Source: Sphingobium sp. Leaf26
GTDB taxonomy: Bacteria > Pseudomonadota > Alphaproteobacteria > Sphingomonadales > Sphingomonadaceae
Assembly (NCBI RefSeq): GCF_001421665.1
Contig: NZ_LMKV01000001.1
Location: 842,695-906,694 of the forward strand
Length of the DNA: 64,000 nucleotides
Reading direction: 5' to 3'
Shown piece by piece: positions 8,061 through 16,700 of the stretch. The translations under genes were made by a program, and so were the position numbers. The first letter of the stretch is position 1; each line of letters begins with the position of its first letter. The notes beneath the pieces are model-generated. The model saw nothing but the letters and a program-made list of their open reading frames with translations, was not told where the DNA came from and did not search any database.

Positions 8061-9815
8061 GTGGAACTCAAGCATATCGACATCGCCTGCCTCTCGATAT
8101 CGCCCGCCAACATGCGCGGCGTGAAGAAGGCTCCAGACCTCGCCAATATCCTGCCCTCCGTTCGCGCGCGGGGCGTCCTCGTGCCGTTGATCGTGCGGAA
8201 GAATGGCTCACCAGACAGCTATGAGATCGTAGCAGGCAAGCGTCGCTATCATGCCGCGCTGGCAGTTGCGGAGGAAAGCGGGAACATCGACCCGCTACCA
8301 TGCGCCGTCATGGAAGCAGGCGATGACGCGGCGGCGCTGGAAGCATCGCTCATCGAGAACATCGCGCGTCTGGACCCCGATGAGATGACTCGCCACGAGA
8401 CCTTCACCCGGCTTGTCCGCGAGGGGCGGAGCGTGGAGGACATTTCCCTGACCTTTGGCCTCACCACATTACAAGTGAAGCGCACCCTCGCGCTGGGCAA
8501 TCTCATGCCCCGCATCCGCAATCTCTATCGGTCTGACAGGATCGATGCTGTCACCGTCCGACATCTGACGCTGGCTACCAAGGCGCAACAGCAGGATTGG
8601 CTGGCATTGCTCGACAGTGAGGACGATCACGCCCCCATGGGTCAGAATCTCAAATCATGGCTGATGGGTGGTGCGGCCATTTCCACCAAGGTCGCGCTGT
8701 TCGACCTTGCCACCTATTCCGGCGAGATCGTCTCCGACCTGTTCGGCGATGACAGCTATTTCGCTTGCCCCTCCGACTTCTGGACGGCGCAGATGGCGGC
8801 AGTCGAGGAACGAGCAGCAGCCTATCGTGAGGCGGGATGGCCGCAGGTCGTCATCATGGAGCGGGGCAAGTATTTCCATACATGGGAGCATGAGCGCTGC
8901 CTCAAGAAAAAAGGTGGGCGCGTCTATGTCGCCATCAGCCATCGCGGCGAGGTCAGCTTCCATGAGGGGTATCTGACCACCAAAGAAGCCCGCAAGCGCG
9001 AGAAAGGCGATGCCGGAACCAAGCCGGTGCGCCCGGAGGTCAGCGCGCCGATCAAGAACTATGTCGATTTGCACCGCCATGCCGCTGTGCGCGCGTCCGT
9101 GCTCTCAAAGCCTGCCATGGCGCTACGCCTGATGGTGGCCCATGCCATCGTCGGTTCGCCGCTGTGGCGGGTGGACGTGGAGAAGCAGCGCGCCAACAAC
9201 GAAGCCATCGCCGAAAGCGTGGAGGCCTGTGCTTCGGAAGCGATCTTTGACGGCAAGCGCCGTGAAGTCCTGACCCTGCTGGGTTTCGATCCCGAGGCAC
9301 CGACCATAACGGGTGGCTATGCTGGTGAGGATGGCCTGCCGGGATTATTCGTCCATCTGCTGGACTTGTCCGATGAGGCGGTGCTGTCCGTCCTCTCCGT
9401 GGTGATGGGCGAGACGCTGACGGCGGGAAGCGCGATGATCGAGTTGCTGGGCGCATTGCTCAATGTCGATCTACCCGCCGTCTGGCAGGCCGACGATGCC
9501 TTGCTCGACAGCATCCGCGACCGAGAGGTGATCGGCCGGATTGTCGCGGAGGTCGCAGGCGATGCCGTCGCCACGGCCAATGCCGGGGAAAGCGTCAAGG
9601 TACAGCGGCAGATCGTGCGCGATTGTCTTGCAGGAACAGACGGACGCAGGAAGGTTGACGGCTGGGTGCCGCGCTGGATGGCCTTTGCGCCATCCACCTA
9701 TACCGATCGGGGCGGCGTCGGCAGCGTCGAGCGGTGGAACGAGATCGCTCCACTGTTCGATACCGCCAAACCCGCAGACGAAGAGCAGGCACGGCCCATG
9801 GTGCAAGCCGCCTGA
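8061..9815 (+). CDS. ParB/RepB/Spo0J-family DNA-binding protein
   Basis: A 584-residue protein. The GTG at 8061 is chosen for its AGAGGAGAAAGACA leader; the frame is open upstream but reads as non-coding. Residues about 5-110 form the ParB N-terminal domain (PSVRARGVLVPLIVRKN; YEIVAGKRRYHAAL; ASLIENIARLDPDEMTRHE), followed by a KorB-like HTH (VEDISLTFGLTTLQVKRTLAL). The remaining 400 residues are island-type extension with no recognised domain. No ParA partner lies in the window, so it may act as a regulator or stabilisation factor rather than a classical partition protein. It stands alone, followed by two hairpins. Confidence 0.85.
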   Translation: MELKHIDIACLSISPANMRGVKKAPDLANILPSVRARGVLVPLIVRKNGSPDSYEIVAGKRRYHAALAVAEESGNIDPLPCAVMEAGDDAAALEASLIENIARLDPDEMTRHETFTRLVREGRSVEDISLTFGLTTLQVKRTLALGNLMPRIRNLYRSDRIDAVTVRHLTLATKAQQQDWLALLDSEDDHAPMGQNLKSWLMGGAAISTKVALFDLATYSGEIVSDLFGDDSYFACPSDFWTAQMAAVEERAAAYREAGWPQVVIMERGKYFHTWEHERCLKKKGGRVYVAISHRGEVSFHEGYLTTKEARKREKGDAGTKPVRPEVSAPIKNYVDLHRHAAVRASVLSKPAMALRLMVAHAIVGSPLWRVDVEKQRANNEAIAESVEACASEAIFDGKRREVLTLLGFDPEAPTITGGYAGEDGLPGLFVHLLDLSDEAVLSVLSVVMGETLTAGSAMIELLGALLNVDLPAVWQADDALLDSIRDREVIGRIVAEVAGDAVATANAGESVKVQRQIVRDCLAGTDGRRKVDGWVPRWMAFAPSTYTDRGGVGSVERWNEIAPLFDTAKPADEEQARPMVQAA

Positions 9816-9826
9816 CTTTGCCCGAC

Positions 9827-9848
9827 CCGGAGGCGGTTTCGCCTCCGG
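9827..9848 (+). terminator. Hairpin just after parB-like gene
   Basis: CCGGAGGCG and CGCCTCCGG form a perfect 9-bp stem with a GTTT loop 11 bp after the parB-like stop. It has no real T-run, so it may be an RNA 3' end stabiliser rather than a stand-alone terminator. Confidence 0.5.
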
Positions 9849-9901
9849 TTCCTTGCGTTCGCAAGAGCGGGACAGGGACGGACACGATCAATCCCAATTT
9901 G

Positions 9902-9934
9902 GCAAACCGCCCCGGCTTGGCCGGGGCAGTTTGC
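9902..9934 (+). terminator. Strong hairpin followed by T-rich tail
   Basis: GCAAAC pairs with GTTTGC and, inside one mismatch, GCCCCGGC pairs with GCCGGGGC around a TTG loop. TCTTTGTT follows. This is the best candidate for the transcription end of the parB-like gene. Confidence 0.6.
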
Positions 9935-10192
9935 TCTTTGTTGGGATCAAAAGAATCATATTCCTCTGACGGTTGGCTTCAATCTACCACACCTTACCCA
10001 CTCTTTGCGTCGTAGCGATTTCCTGATAAGTTGCTCATGCGTTGCGCAAAGGGCAGCGCCGGGACTGGTAATCCCGATCCGAAATCACAGCCTCCGAAAA
10101 CTTATCGTTTTCGGGGTGCCGTCGTATATGTCCAGGCTTTCGGGCTAAAAACGGCGGCGCATGTCTTCGGATCATGTTACCAGCCCCGGTGG

Positions 10193-10215
10193 CTCCCGCG
10201 TGTAACGCGCGGGAG
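10193..10215 (+). promoter_or_regulatory. Hairpin in the leader of the MNT/sigma4/HEPN operon
   Basis: CTCCCGCG and CGCGGGAG form an 8-bp stem with a 7-nt loop, followed by TTTCGGG, about 70 bp before the first start codon of the operon. The 250 bp before this start are open in frame but read as non-coding leader. It could act in attenuation or as an operator. Confidence 0.4.
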
Positions 10216-10285
10216 TTTCGGGACCATTGCCGCATCCACCCCGTCGCTTCCGCCTCATCCGCCATGGATGCGGAGTGGAGGTCTT

Positions 10286-11494
10286 ATGGACGACAACCAT
10301 GATGCGCTTGCCCATGGTGTGGACCAACGGCGCGCGACTCTCGATCACAATGAAATGCGCAAGCGTGTTTCGGCGCGGGTGCTGCACTTGGACAGTTTTG
10401 GCCGAACGGCGTTGGAACGCGCGGTGCGGATATTGCGCGCCTACTTCGTCGATCGCCGCAGCAGCGCGCCGAGGCGCGGGACGCTCCACTGGCTGATGCT
10501 GGTAGGCGACCATGCCGACACGGGCAAGCCGGTGAAATGGGGACACGAACCGCTCGTCTTCGACATCTGGGGCTTTGTCGATCATGAGGCCTATAAGGGA
10601 CTGGAGCGCTATTGGGCCCGCGCCCAGGCCGTGCTTAAATCGGAACTGGGTCGGGCAATAGCCGTCGATCTTTCTATCTTCACCATCGACGAGGCCGAAC
10701 GCTTCCATCTTACCAATCCCTGGCTGGCCAAGCGCTATGAGGGTGGGATCATTCTCTTCGACCGGGCGATGGACTCGCCAAGAAGTGCCGAACGCCAAAC
10801 GATCCATGACCGGATCACGGCGGCGGCCGACGCGCTGGACGAGCCGCAGCGCACGGCGTTCGCCCAATACCGCCGCCGTGGTTTCGACCTCGCCCGGATC
10901 GCGCGCAAACTGGACGCCAGCGCCGCCAAAGCCGAAATGCACCTGTCGGAGGCGTTCGGCGCATTGCTGGCCCGCCTTGGCGACGATGCACAGCCCCAGT
11001 CCCTTCGTCCCGGCCTTGGCCAGCATCCCCGCCATAATCTCGACCTCTATCACCGTCCCGGCGACTTCGACCGTATCCTGGCCGTGACATTTTATCGCCG
11101 CGCGGTGGATTTCGTAGGGCTGATGGTGGAAGGGCATGCGCGCGATCGTCCGTCGCTGGTCGTGCGCGAGGCGGCCTACGCGAGCGAGTTTGCGCTAAAG
11201 ACGCTCCTGCTTCGCGCAGGTTGTTCCGACGAGTGGAACCGCCAGCATATCGGCCTCGATCTTGAGCGGGGGCTGGAACAGGCACAGGCAAACGGACTGT
11301 CGCCGCCCTCGCCGGAACTGGCGCGGCTGATCCCGCCGCTGTCGCGCTACCACCGTGGTGGACGAACGCCCGATCAGGCGCGCGCCGTGCTTGCCGTCAT
11401 GCCGCCCGCCGAGATGGTGGAGACGGTCGCGACATTGCTCGACGCCGTGGGACGGATCACCGGCTATACCGGCCTGCCGGGGGAGGACGCATGA
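10286..11494 (+). CDS. MNT-like / sigma-70 region 4-like / HEPN-like fusion protein
   Basis: A 402-residue protein; ATG 10286 is chosen for GGAGTGGAGG upstream. Residues about 60-165 resemble a minimal nucleotidyltransferase (LMLVGDHADTG where active enzymes have a GS motif; FTIDEAERFHLTN; YEGGIILFD). Residues about 175-235 resemble sigma-70 region 4 (LDEPQRTAFAQYRRRGFDLA, then ARKLDASAAKAEMHLSEAF). The C-terminal 150 residues resemble a HEPN helical domain (REAAYASEFALKTLLLRAGC; WNRQHIGLDLERGL). The GS to GD change suggests a non-catalytic MNT fold. It overlaps the next gene by 4 bp (ATGA). MNT/HEPN pairs are usually toxin-antitoxin systems; here they are combined with a sigma-like DNA-binding module. 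Domain calls are by eye. Confidence 0.7.
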   Translation: MDDNHDALAHGVDQRRATLDHNEMRKRVSARVLHLDSFGRTALERAVRILRAYFVDRRSSAPRRGTLHWLMLVGDHADTGKPVKWGHEPLVFDIWGFVDHEAYKGLERYWARAQAVLKSELGRAIAVDLSIFTIDEAERFHLTNPWLAKRYEGGIILFDRAMDSPRSAERQTIHDRITAAADALDEPQRTAFAQYRRRGFDLARIARKLDASAAKAEMHLSEAFGALLARLGDDAQPQSLRPGLGQHPRHNLDLYHRPGDFDRILAVTFYRRAVDFVGLMVEGHARDRPSLVVREAAYASEFALKTLLLRAGCSDEWNRQHIGLDLERGLEQAQANGLSPPSPELARLIPPLSRYHRGGRTPDQARAVLAVMPPAEMVETVATLLDAVGRITGYTGLPGEDA

Positions 11495-12414
11495 TGCTGC
11501 GCACCAACCTCGACCATCTCCCTTTTGCTATGCAGCAGGAGGTCCGCCGAATTGCCGCGCTGCTGTTCGAGGGGTTCGACGCCATGCTCGCGGGCAGGCG
11601 CGCCGAACGCTACAAGTCAGGCTATATCGTCAAGCTGATCCTTTATGGTCATCATGCGGCCCAGAATTGGGCATCGATGCCTCCCGCCATGCCGATCCGG
11701 TTGCTCGCGATCGTCAACCACATCAAGCTCGCCGCCCGCCGCGACGACTGGACAGCGGTGCGGGATCGGCTCCGCCGGGCGTGGGAACTGGGTGAGATCA
11801 CGCATCCGGTGCGGCTCAGCGTACACAGCCTGAGCCATGTGAACAACGCGCTCGTTCATGGCGTGCCGTGGTTCGTCACCATCGCAACCGAGGGGATCGC
11901 GCTTTACGAGGCGAGCAGCGCCCGGCTGGAGTCGCCGCGCACATTGCCTGCCGCCCGTCATCATGAACGTGGGAAAGCGGAGTTTGCCCGTTGGCATGGT
12001 CGTGCGACGGATTTCCTGTTGGGTGCAGCCTTCTATCAAAGACGTAAAAATATGCCGATGGCAGCGCTGCTGCTGCATCAGGCCTGCGAGCATCTCTATC
12101 AGTGTGTAGCATGGACGCTCACCCTGCACGGGCTACGCACCCACGCGCTCGACGAATTGCGCGAAGTGGCCGAAGAACTGGATATCGAACTTGCCAAGGC
12201 ATGGCCGCGCGACACTCTGTTCGAGCGCCGTGTCTTCGGCTGCATCCGCCGCGCTTATGTCGAGGTCCGTTACGGCCGGAACTTCCGCATCAGCTCGGAG
12301 GAACTGGCATGGGCGATGGAGCGTGCCGCGACCCTGAACCATCTGGTGGAAACCAAATGTAACGCACGGCTGGATGCAGGAGTTTCCGCCATTGGGGAGA
12401 CTGCGCATGGCTGA
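11491..12414 (+). CDS. Degenerate MNT plus HEPN domain protein
   Basis: A 307-residue protein with an N-terminal nucleotidyltransferase-like half (YKSGYIVKLILYGHHAAQNW, where active members have GS and two Asp) and a C-terminal HEPN half (AALLLHQACEHLYQCVAWTL; THALDELREVAEELDIELAK; AWPRDTLFERRVFGCIRRAY). The position where many HEPN RNases have R-x4-6-H reads RYGRNF, so the catalytic His may be replaced by Asn. Overlaps the neighbour genes by 4 bp upstream and 8 bp downstream, so the three are a single translational unit. Function unknown; possibly a regulatory or RNA-binding partner of the flanking sigma-like proteins. Confidence 0.7.
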   Translation: MMLRTNLDHLPFAMQQEVRRIAALLFEGFDAMLAGRRAERYKSGYIVKLILYGHHAAQNWASMPPAMPIRLLAIVNHIKLAARRDDWTAVRDRLRRAWELGEITHPVRLSVHSLSHVNNALVHGVPWFVTIATEGIALYEASSARLESPRTLPAARHHERGKAEFARWHGRATDFLLGAAFYQRRKNMPMAALLLHQACEHLYQCVAWTLTLHGLRTHALDELREVAEELDIELAKAWPRDTLFERRVFGCIRRAYVEVRYGRNFRISSEELAWAMERAATLNHLVETKCNARLDAGVSAIGETAHG

Positions 12415-12985
12415 GCCGTCCCCGCAATTGCGCGCGGCCTATGACGCCGCCATGGCGCGACTCCCGGTCGTGACGCGCGTGATATTCATGATGCACCGCG
12501 TGGACGCCCTCTCTTACGTCGAAATCGCTTGCCGCTTGTCCATCAGCGACAGCGCAGTTCAGGCATGTGTGGCTGAAGCGCTGGGCATGATCGCTGCGAT
12601 CCTGGATGGCGACATGCCCAGGCGTTGGAGAGATGCGGACATCGCGCCTGCCGAAAGCGACCTGCGCCGCCGTTATCGCGCCTCGTGCCAGGAGCGCTTG
12701 CGCGCTTTGGGCCATAGCGAACCGCTGGCCTGGGCCAGCGAGCACGATGACGACCTGATCGTCAACATCGCCTTTCTCCAGACGCTGCCCGCGCCGGTTC
12801 TCGAAACGTTTCTTCTCAGCCGCGTCGATGGCCTCAACTACCAGCGGATAGCCAAACGCATGTGGACGCTGCCTTTCGTCGTCCGCCGCAGGATGCTTCA
12901 CATGGTTCGCGCACTCGATCGGCAGCCCATGACGTTCGAGCAATGGTTGCGCGCAGGGGCGTTGGCATGGGGTTTGGCGACCTGA
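12407..12985 (+). CDS. Double sigma-70 region 4-like HTH protein
   Basis: A 192-residue protein made of two sigma-70 region 4-like repeats: residues about 15-60 (LPVVTRVIFMMHRVDALSYV, then EIACRLSISDSAVQACVAEA) and about 120-165 (LPAPVLETFLLSRVDGLNYQ, then RIAKRMWTLPFVVRRRML). No region 2 is present, so it is not a complete ECF sigma factor. The tail (PMTFEQWLRAGALAWGLA) is short and hydrophobic. Start at 12407, within the end of the preceding gene. Probably a DNA-binding member of the same complex or regulon as the upstream fusion protein. Confidence 0.7.
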   Translation: MAEPSPQLRAAYDAAMARLPVVTRVIFMMHRVDALSYVEIACRLSISDSAVQACVAEALGMIAAILDGDMPRRWRDADIAPAESDLRRRYRASCQERLRALGHSEPLAWASEHDDDLIVNIAFLQTLPAPVLETFLLSRVDGLNYQRIAKRMWTLPFVVRRRMLHMVRALDRQPMTFEQWLRAGALAWGLAT

Positions 12986-13498
12986 GCGGCATCACGGAAA
13001 AGGCGAGGCGAGGCAGCGCGTCAGGCATCACACCGCCAGAGATGCCGCGAATTACCAGCGATGGATGATGACTCCTCAGCGTGGGGCGTTCGCTCCCTTC
13101 AGCGCCGCAAGGAACGAGACCCCACCGGATGCAGTCCTCAAGTTGTGGGGCCTCGCCGGACATCCCTCTAGCTGCCGTGCATGAATGTTGGATGACCGGG
13201 AATGAACGCAGGGCCAGACACAAGCAATGTTCGTCCGCATCGTACTAGAAGTTGCCATGCTTGATTCGGTCTGGATCAGAGATTTCCGAGGCTGAAACGT
13301 GAGCGCCCCGGATATCTGTCGACGGTATCTATTATTCGGTCATGAATCCCACGTCGGTTGACCCCGACGCCATAAAGGGGGAGCGCCGGGGTCTGATCGA
13401 AGCACGTCCTGGTGGGGACCGTAAGGACGCATTAATAATTTTGCGCATAATCGTGAAAAAGTGATTAACGAAGCGTTCTTATCAGAGATCGGCTAGCG
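12986..13498. other. 513 bp interval, one long imperfect hairpin
   Basis: No convincing gene. GACCCCG around 13360 and CGGGGTC around 13390 pair with a partly paired interior. The 60 bp before 13499 are AT-rich. This may contain the end of the MNT/sigma4/HEPN transcript and transcription signals for the leftward gene. Confidence 0.35.
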
Positions 13499-13777
13499 CT
13501 ATTTCCGCAGTTTGCGGGGCAGAGTAACCCCGCTATTGTCGCCCTGACGCGTCGAACGCCATAATCGCTCTGCTTCATCGACAGCAGGCAGCAAGTCCTG
13601 GTCGGCCCAGACCGATCGAAGGCGGGAGCGCACTACATCGGGTTCGCCATCGCGTGGAAACAGCGGATCGGCCCTGGAAAACATGATCAGCCCCTGTAAG
13701 TCGCCATTTACCTCAACAATCTCGGCGAGCCATTGTCCGAAGGGCAGTCCAGCGTTGAGCGGCGATGTCACAGGCAT
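13499..13777 (-). CDS. Conserved-looking 92-residue hypothetical protein
   Basis: Starts MPVTSPLNAGLPFGQWLAEI with GAGG close upstream on the reverse strand, then DLQGLIMFSRADPLFPRDGE and a basic helix (VVRSRLRSVWADQDLLPAVD). Its FGQWL opening and mixed helical profile look like a genuine small soluble protein, but I do not recognise the family. The 250 bp to the PilZ gene hold nothing identified. Confidence 0.6.
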   Translation of the reverse strand: MPVTSPLNAGLPFGQWLAEIVEVNGDLQGLIMFSRADPLFPRDGEPDVVRSRLRSVWADQDLLPAVDEAERLWRSTRQGDNSGVTLPRKLRK

Positions 13778-14027
13778 ACCTCAATAAGATAGCAAAATGG
13801 CCGATGTCACCGGCTGACCTTCCATCCTTCTCCTATGTGTTCTTTCATCGCTATGCGATGCGATTGTTACACAACCGTGCCATTCCTTCCGTCGGAATAG
13901 GAGCCGTTGGAAGCAGAAAGCGACGCCTTGTTCGGAAGGCTCGGCGAATTGCTCGTCTACGTCGTTCCTGTTTGACCTTCGCTGGTTCCGAGGACGTCAC
14001 CGTGGGGGATTGAGCAGCACATTGGCA

Positions 14028-14351
14028 TCACCCTTGGCTGAACTTGCCGCGCGGTGGATTGGCCTGGCCTCGCGTTTTCGCGTCCAGCGGATCGATGTCC
14101 TTGGCGAACCGCAATCCCGCCAGTTCATCCCTGACCCAAACGGTCGTGGCCGCGATTTCTGCCAGCCGCCCGATGTCGAGTAACAGCGTCTGTCCAACCT
14201 TCAAGTGTCCAGCGCCATCGATGCAAGCGCCTCCCGCAGATATGTTGCGCACGCGATGCACCGACGGCTCGGCGGCGGTGAATCCAGTCGCCATACCCCG
14301 CAGGAACACGCTTTCTCGCGAAGCGACACGGCGATTTATCCGGCTAGGCAT
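14028..14351 (-). CDS. PilZ domain protein
   Basis: A 107-residue single PilZ domain. It has the arginine-rich N-terminal RRVASRESVFLRG, a VRNISAGGACIDG segment at the place of the D/NxSxxG motif (N-I-S-A-G-G), and a beta-barrel end (VWVRDELAGLRFAKDIDPLD). PilZ proteins bind cyclic di-GMP and control motility, exopolysaccharide or adhesion. It lies alone on the reverse strand. Confidence 0.8.
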   Translation of the reverse strand: MPSRINRRVASRESVFLRGMATGFTAAEPSVHRVRNISAGGACIDGAGHLKVGQTLLLDIGRLAEIAATTVWVRDELAGLRFAKDIDPLDAKTRGQANPPRGKFSQG

Positions 14352-14679
14352 GTCTCCTTTTTACCGGGGGAGGCTTACCAATTGATTGAGGCTTTGCCCG
14401 ACAACTATGACTTCTCGATCCAGGGCAGCGCGCGCGCCTCGTATGTGACCGAGGCGCCGCAGTATACGGCAGAGATGCTTTATCTGCCGTATAGTCGCTT
14501 GCCATGACGGATGCTGCCATCAGGGAGCGGTCGATTGCGATGGTGCGACCCTGGTTTTACCTGTGGCATGACAACGGCTATGATTGGCAATCAACCATGT
14601 TGCGCAGAGCGGCGAGAGGGGACTGTGACGCCTCGCCATCAGCCGCGGGTAATGGATCATCAACTTGGGAGGTGGAAAC
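14352..14679. other. 328 bp interval with a possible gene remnant
   Basis: From about 14385 the forward strand reads LIEALPDNYDFSIQGSARAS, then VTEAPQYTAEMLYLPYSR, and stops near 14507. This looks protein-like but has no start or family signature, so it may be a fragment. The rest reads as intergenic. Confidence 0.3.
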
Positions 14680-14868
14680 ATGAGCGCCGCCGATTTCTAC
14701 CACCAGAACGCCGCCAGCGAGCGCCTCGCGGCTTCAAAGGCGGACCTCCCCAACCGGCGACGGCAGCATGAGCATTCTGCTGAACGTTGGGAACAAATGG
14801 CGCGCGACGCAGAGGAGACCGAGCGGCGCACGTTGATCAATGAGGCCCAGAAGCGTGCCTCCCGATAG
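14680..14868 (+). CDS. Small charged hypothetical protein
   Basis: A 62-residue protein starting MSAADFYHQNAASERLAASK, preceded by a good GGGAGGTGG ribosome binding site, which favours 14680 over the codon 15 bp earlier. It is almost entirely helical and charged (EHSAERWEQMARDAEETERR). No family recognised, but composition and ribosome binding site support a real gene. Confidence 0.6.
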   Translation: MSAADFYHQNAASERLAASKADLPNRRRQHEHSAERWEQMARDAEETERRTLINEAQKRASR

Positions 14869-14931
14869 CCGTCGGTCCCCGTGGGCGATTGAACTCAACG
14901 GCTGGATATGCACGCGCGTTCTCCACGCTGG

Positions 14932-16089
14932 CTAGGCAGCGTCGACCATCATCGGCAGGAAATCGTCGTCGATGTAGCGGGATGCCTGAAGACCGTCGAG
15001 GCGAGGCAAGTCGAGGCTTTCGAGCGGCTTGATGCGGGCCTGTCCTTTTGACATGTCTTGTACGATCAGATCCAGCCCTTCGCGACTATAGGTGAAGCGA
15101 GCCTCCCCGGTCGACCAGCGGGAAATGCGTTCCAGGTTTTCTTTCTGGAAAAAGACCGGCGTGAAACTGGTGTCCCCCAATGCCTCATCCAGTGAGCGGG
15201 GTCGATCAGTCATCTCGCGCAACAAGCGCGTTAGGTTTGACGTAGCAGCCGTATCGGTCCCGGCTTTTTGAAGCAGGTCGATTTCGTCCAGCGTTGCGCG
15301 CAGTTCGAGGGCAAATTTTCGGGCATCTCCTCGTTCGGTTAGAAAATCTCCGCCCACCAGAACACCCAGAGGCGTCAAGGTCCGCTTATAGATCGGCGTA
15401 TCATCCGCTTCGGGTTTGAGACCGTCATTGCGCCGCCTGCGACGCTCCACAATCGGCAACGCGTTGTACGCTATCATTGCCCGTTCGAATTTAACCTGTC
15501 TTTTCTGCTCGGCCTCATGGTCACGCAGTTTGCGGGTTTCAAACATCAGCTGCGCCGTGTTCGCGATCTGGACGAGCTTGCGAAATCCCTCTGGGCTGGT
15601 CCGCTTTATCTCGTCCCGTTTGAGTTCGAGCGCGGCCAAGGCAGGTGATTGAAGCAGTTGGGCCAGTTCCGCTCGATAGACGGGTACGAGTTTGAGCATA
15701 TTGGCCCAGCGGATCAGCGCATTTCGCCGCTCTTGTTCCTGCTTGAAGGCCTTCTCTGCGTCGCTGTACCGGACGCCATAATGGTCGCGTCCGCATCCGC
15801 GCGCACCGATGATATAGGTTTCTCCACGATCGTCATGAATGACGCGGCCAATCCAATGCCGTCGATGGCCGCAATGGCAACATCGAACGAACGGATATTC
15901 TGGATTGGCCTTCATCCCACCCGGTGGCGTCTCGTCATAATAGCCGATGATGGTTGGGCGTGCTTCTGGATCGGGAACGCCGGGGTTCAGTCCCACAATG
16001 CTATTTTCCGGATCAAAATATCGGAACTGTGTCGATACCAGTTGAGTGTCGGTCAGACGCCTTGTTGTTTTAATCGATCGAACGGCCAT
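14932..16089 (-). CDS. Hypothetical protein with Cys/His cluster
   Basis: A 385-residue protein. ATG 16089 has GGAGG 6 nt upstream; the longer open frame upstream is discarded. About residues 60-115 hold FVRCCHCGHRRHWIGRVIHD and YIIGARGCGRDHYG, a Cys/His arrangement that could bind one zinc. Next comes a charged helical section with basic runs (KRDEIKRTSPEGFRKLVQIA; VERRRRRNDGLKPE), then a mixed C-terminus. It resembles island proteins of unknown function and could be nucleic-acid binding. It sits next to the conjugation genes in the same direction as traC/traD. Confidence 0.65.
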   Translation of the reverse strand: MAVRSIKTTRRLTDTQLVSTQFRYFDPENSIVGLNPGVPDPEARPTIIGYYDETPPGGMKANPEYPFVRCCHCGHRRHWIGRVIHDDRGETYIIGARGCGRDHYGVRYSDAEKAFKQEQERRNALIRWANMLKLVPVYRAELAQLLQSPALAALELKRDEIKRTSPEGFRKLVQIANTAQLMFETRKLRDHEAEQKRQVKFERAMIAYNALPIVERRRRRNDGLKPEADDTPIYKRTLTPLGVLVGGDFLTERGDARKFALELRATLDEIDLLQKAGTDTAATSNLTRLLREMTDRPRSLDEALGDTSFTPVFFQKENLERISRWSTGEARFTYSREGLDLIVQDMSKGQARIKPLESLDLPRLDGLQASRYIDDDFLPMMVDAA

Positions 16090-16145
16090 TTGCTGCCTCC
16101 GCCTATCGGAAACAATAGGGGAGCGGCTGTCGAATGCAAGTCGGG

Positions 16146-16664
16146 TCAAGCGCTGGTTTTTGCTCGCCCGATTCTCAATGTGCGCCGCCATATCGGTCGG
16201 CCCTGCGTCTCCGCTTCCAGCGTCGCTATTTCGTGCCGTGCGGCATCCAGGAATGCCTTTTTCACAGAATAATGGTCTGGCTCTTTGGTCTCATTCTCCG
16301 CGCTGTTCGCCCGCAAGGCGGCATCGCACACCTGCCTGGCGGCATCCCGCACTGCATCGGAGGAGATCAGGGAGATTTCGCCAAACAGGCGAAGGAGCGG
16401 CTTTATGTTGCCCAGTGACTTCGCGCCGCCATCCAACAACTCGAACATATTGTGATCAGATTCACCGATGAACTTGGCGTAGATCTGACGGCGTTCGGTC
16501 ATCCTTTCCCGGATGAGAGCGAGGCGCCATTCGTGCAATCGCATACTGCGCCCAGCAACGAAGCTTATATATCCTGCACTCAACGCCCCAGTGAGGGACG
16601 CGGCAATGGGGACCAATATTTCGGAGAAGCTGACGGCCATGTCGTGTGAATAGTTCGGTTTCAT
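16146..16664 (-). CDS. Membrane-anchored hypothetical protein
   Basis: A 172-residue protein with one N-terminal transmembrane helix (SEILVPIAASLTGALSAGYI) and a mainly helical soluble domain (LALIRERMTERRQIYAKFIG; EISLISSDAVRDAARQVCDA). The ATG at 16664 is preferred over the TTG 12 bp earlier. Family unknown. It occupies the place where Ti-type systems keep traG downstream of traCD, but shows no ATPase motifs and is far too short to be a coupling protein. Confidence 0.6.
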   Translation of the reverse strand: MKPNYSHDMAVSFSEILVPIAASLTGALSAGYISFVAGRSMRLHEWRLALIRERMTERRQIYAKFIGESDHNMFELLDGGAKSLGNIKPLLRLFGEISLISSDAVRDAARQVCDAALRANSAENETKEPDHYSVKKAFLDAARHEIATLEAETQGRPIWRRTLRIGRAKTSA

Positions 16665-16700
16665 GCCGTTGCACAATCGTTGGGGAACTGCTCCAGAATT

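Noticed and set aside
10031..10285. Extended N-terminus of the first MNT/sigma4/HEPN gene
   Set aside because: Reads as leader with a hairpin; the GGAGTGGAGG-preceded ATG at 10286 is a better start.
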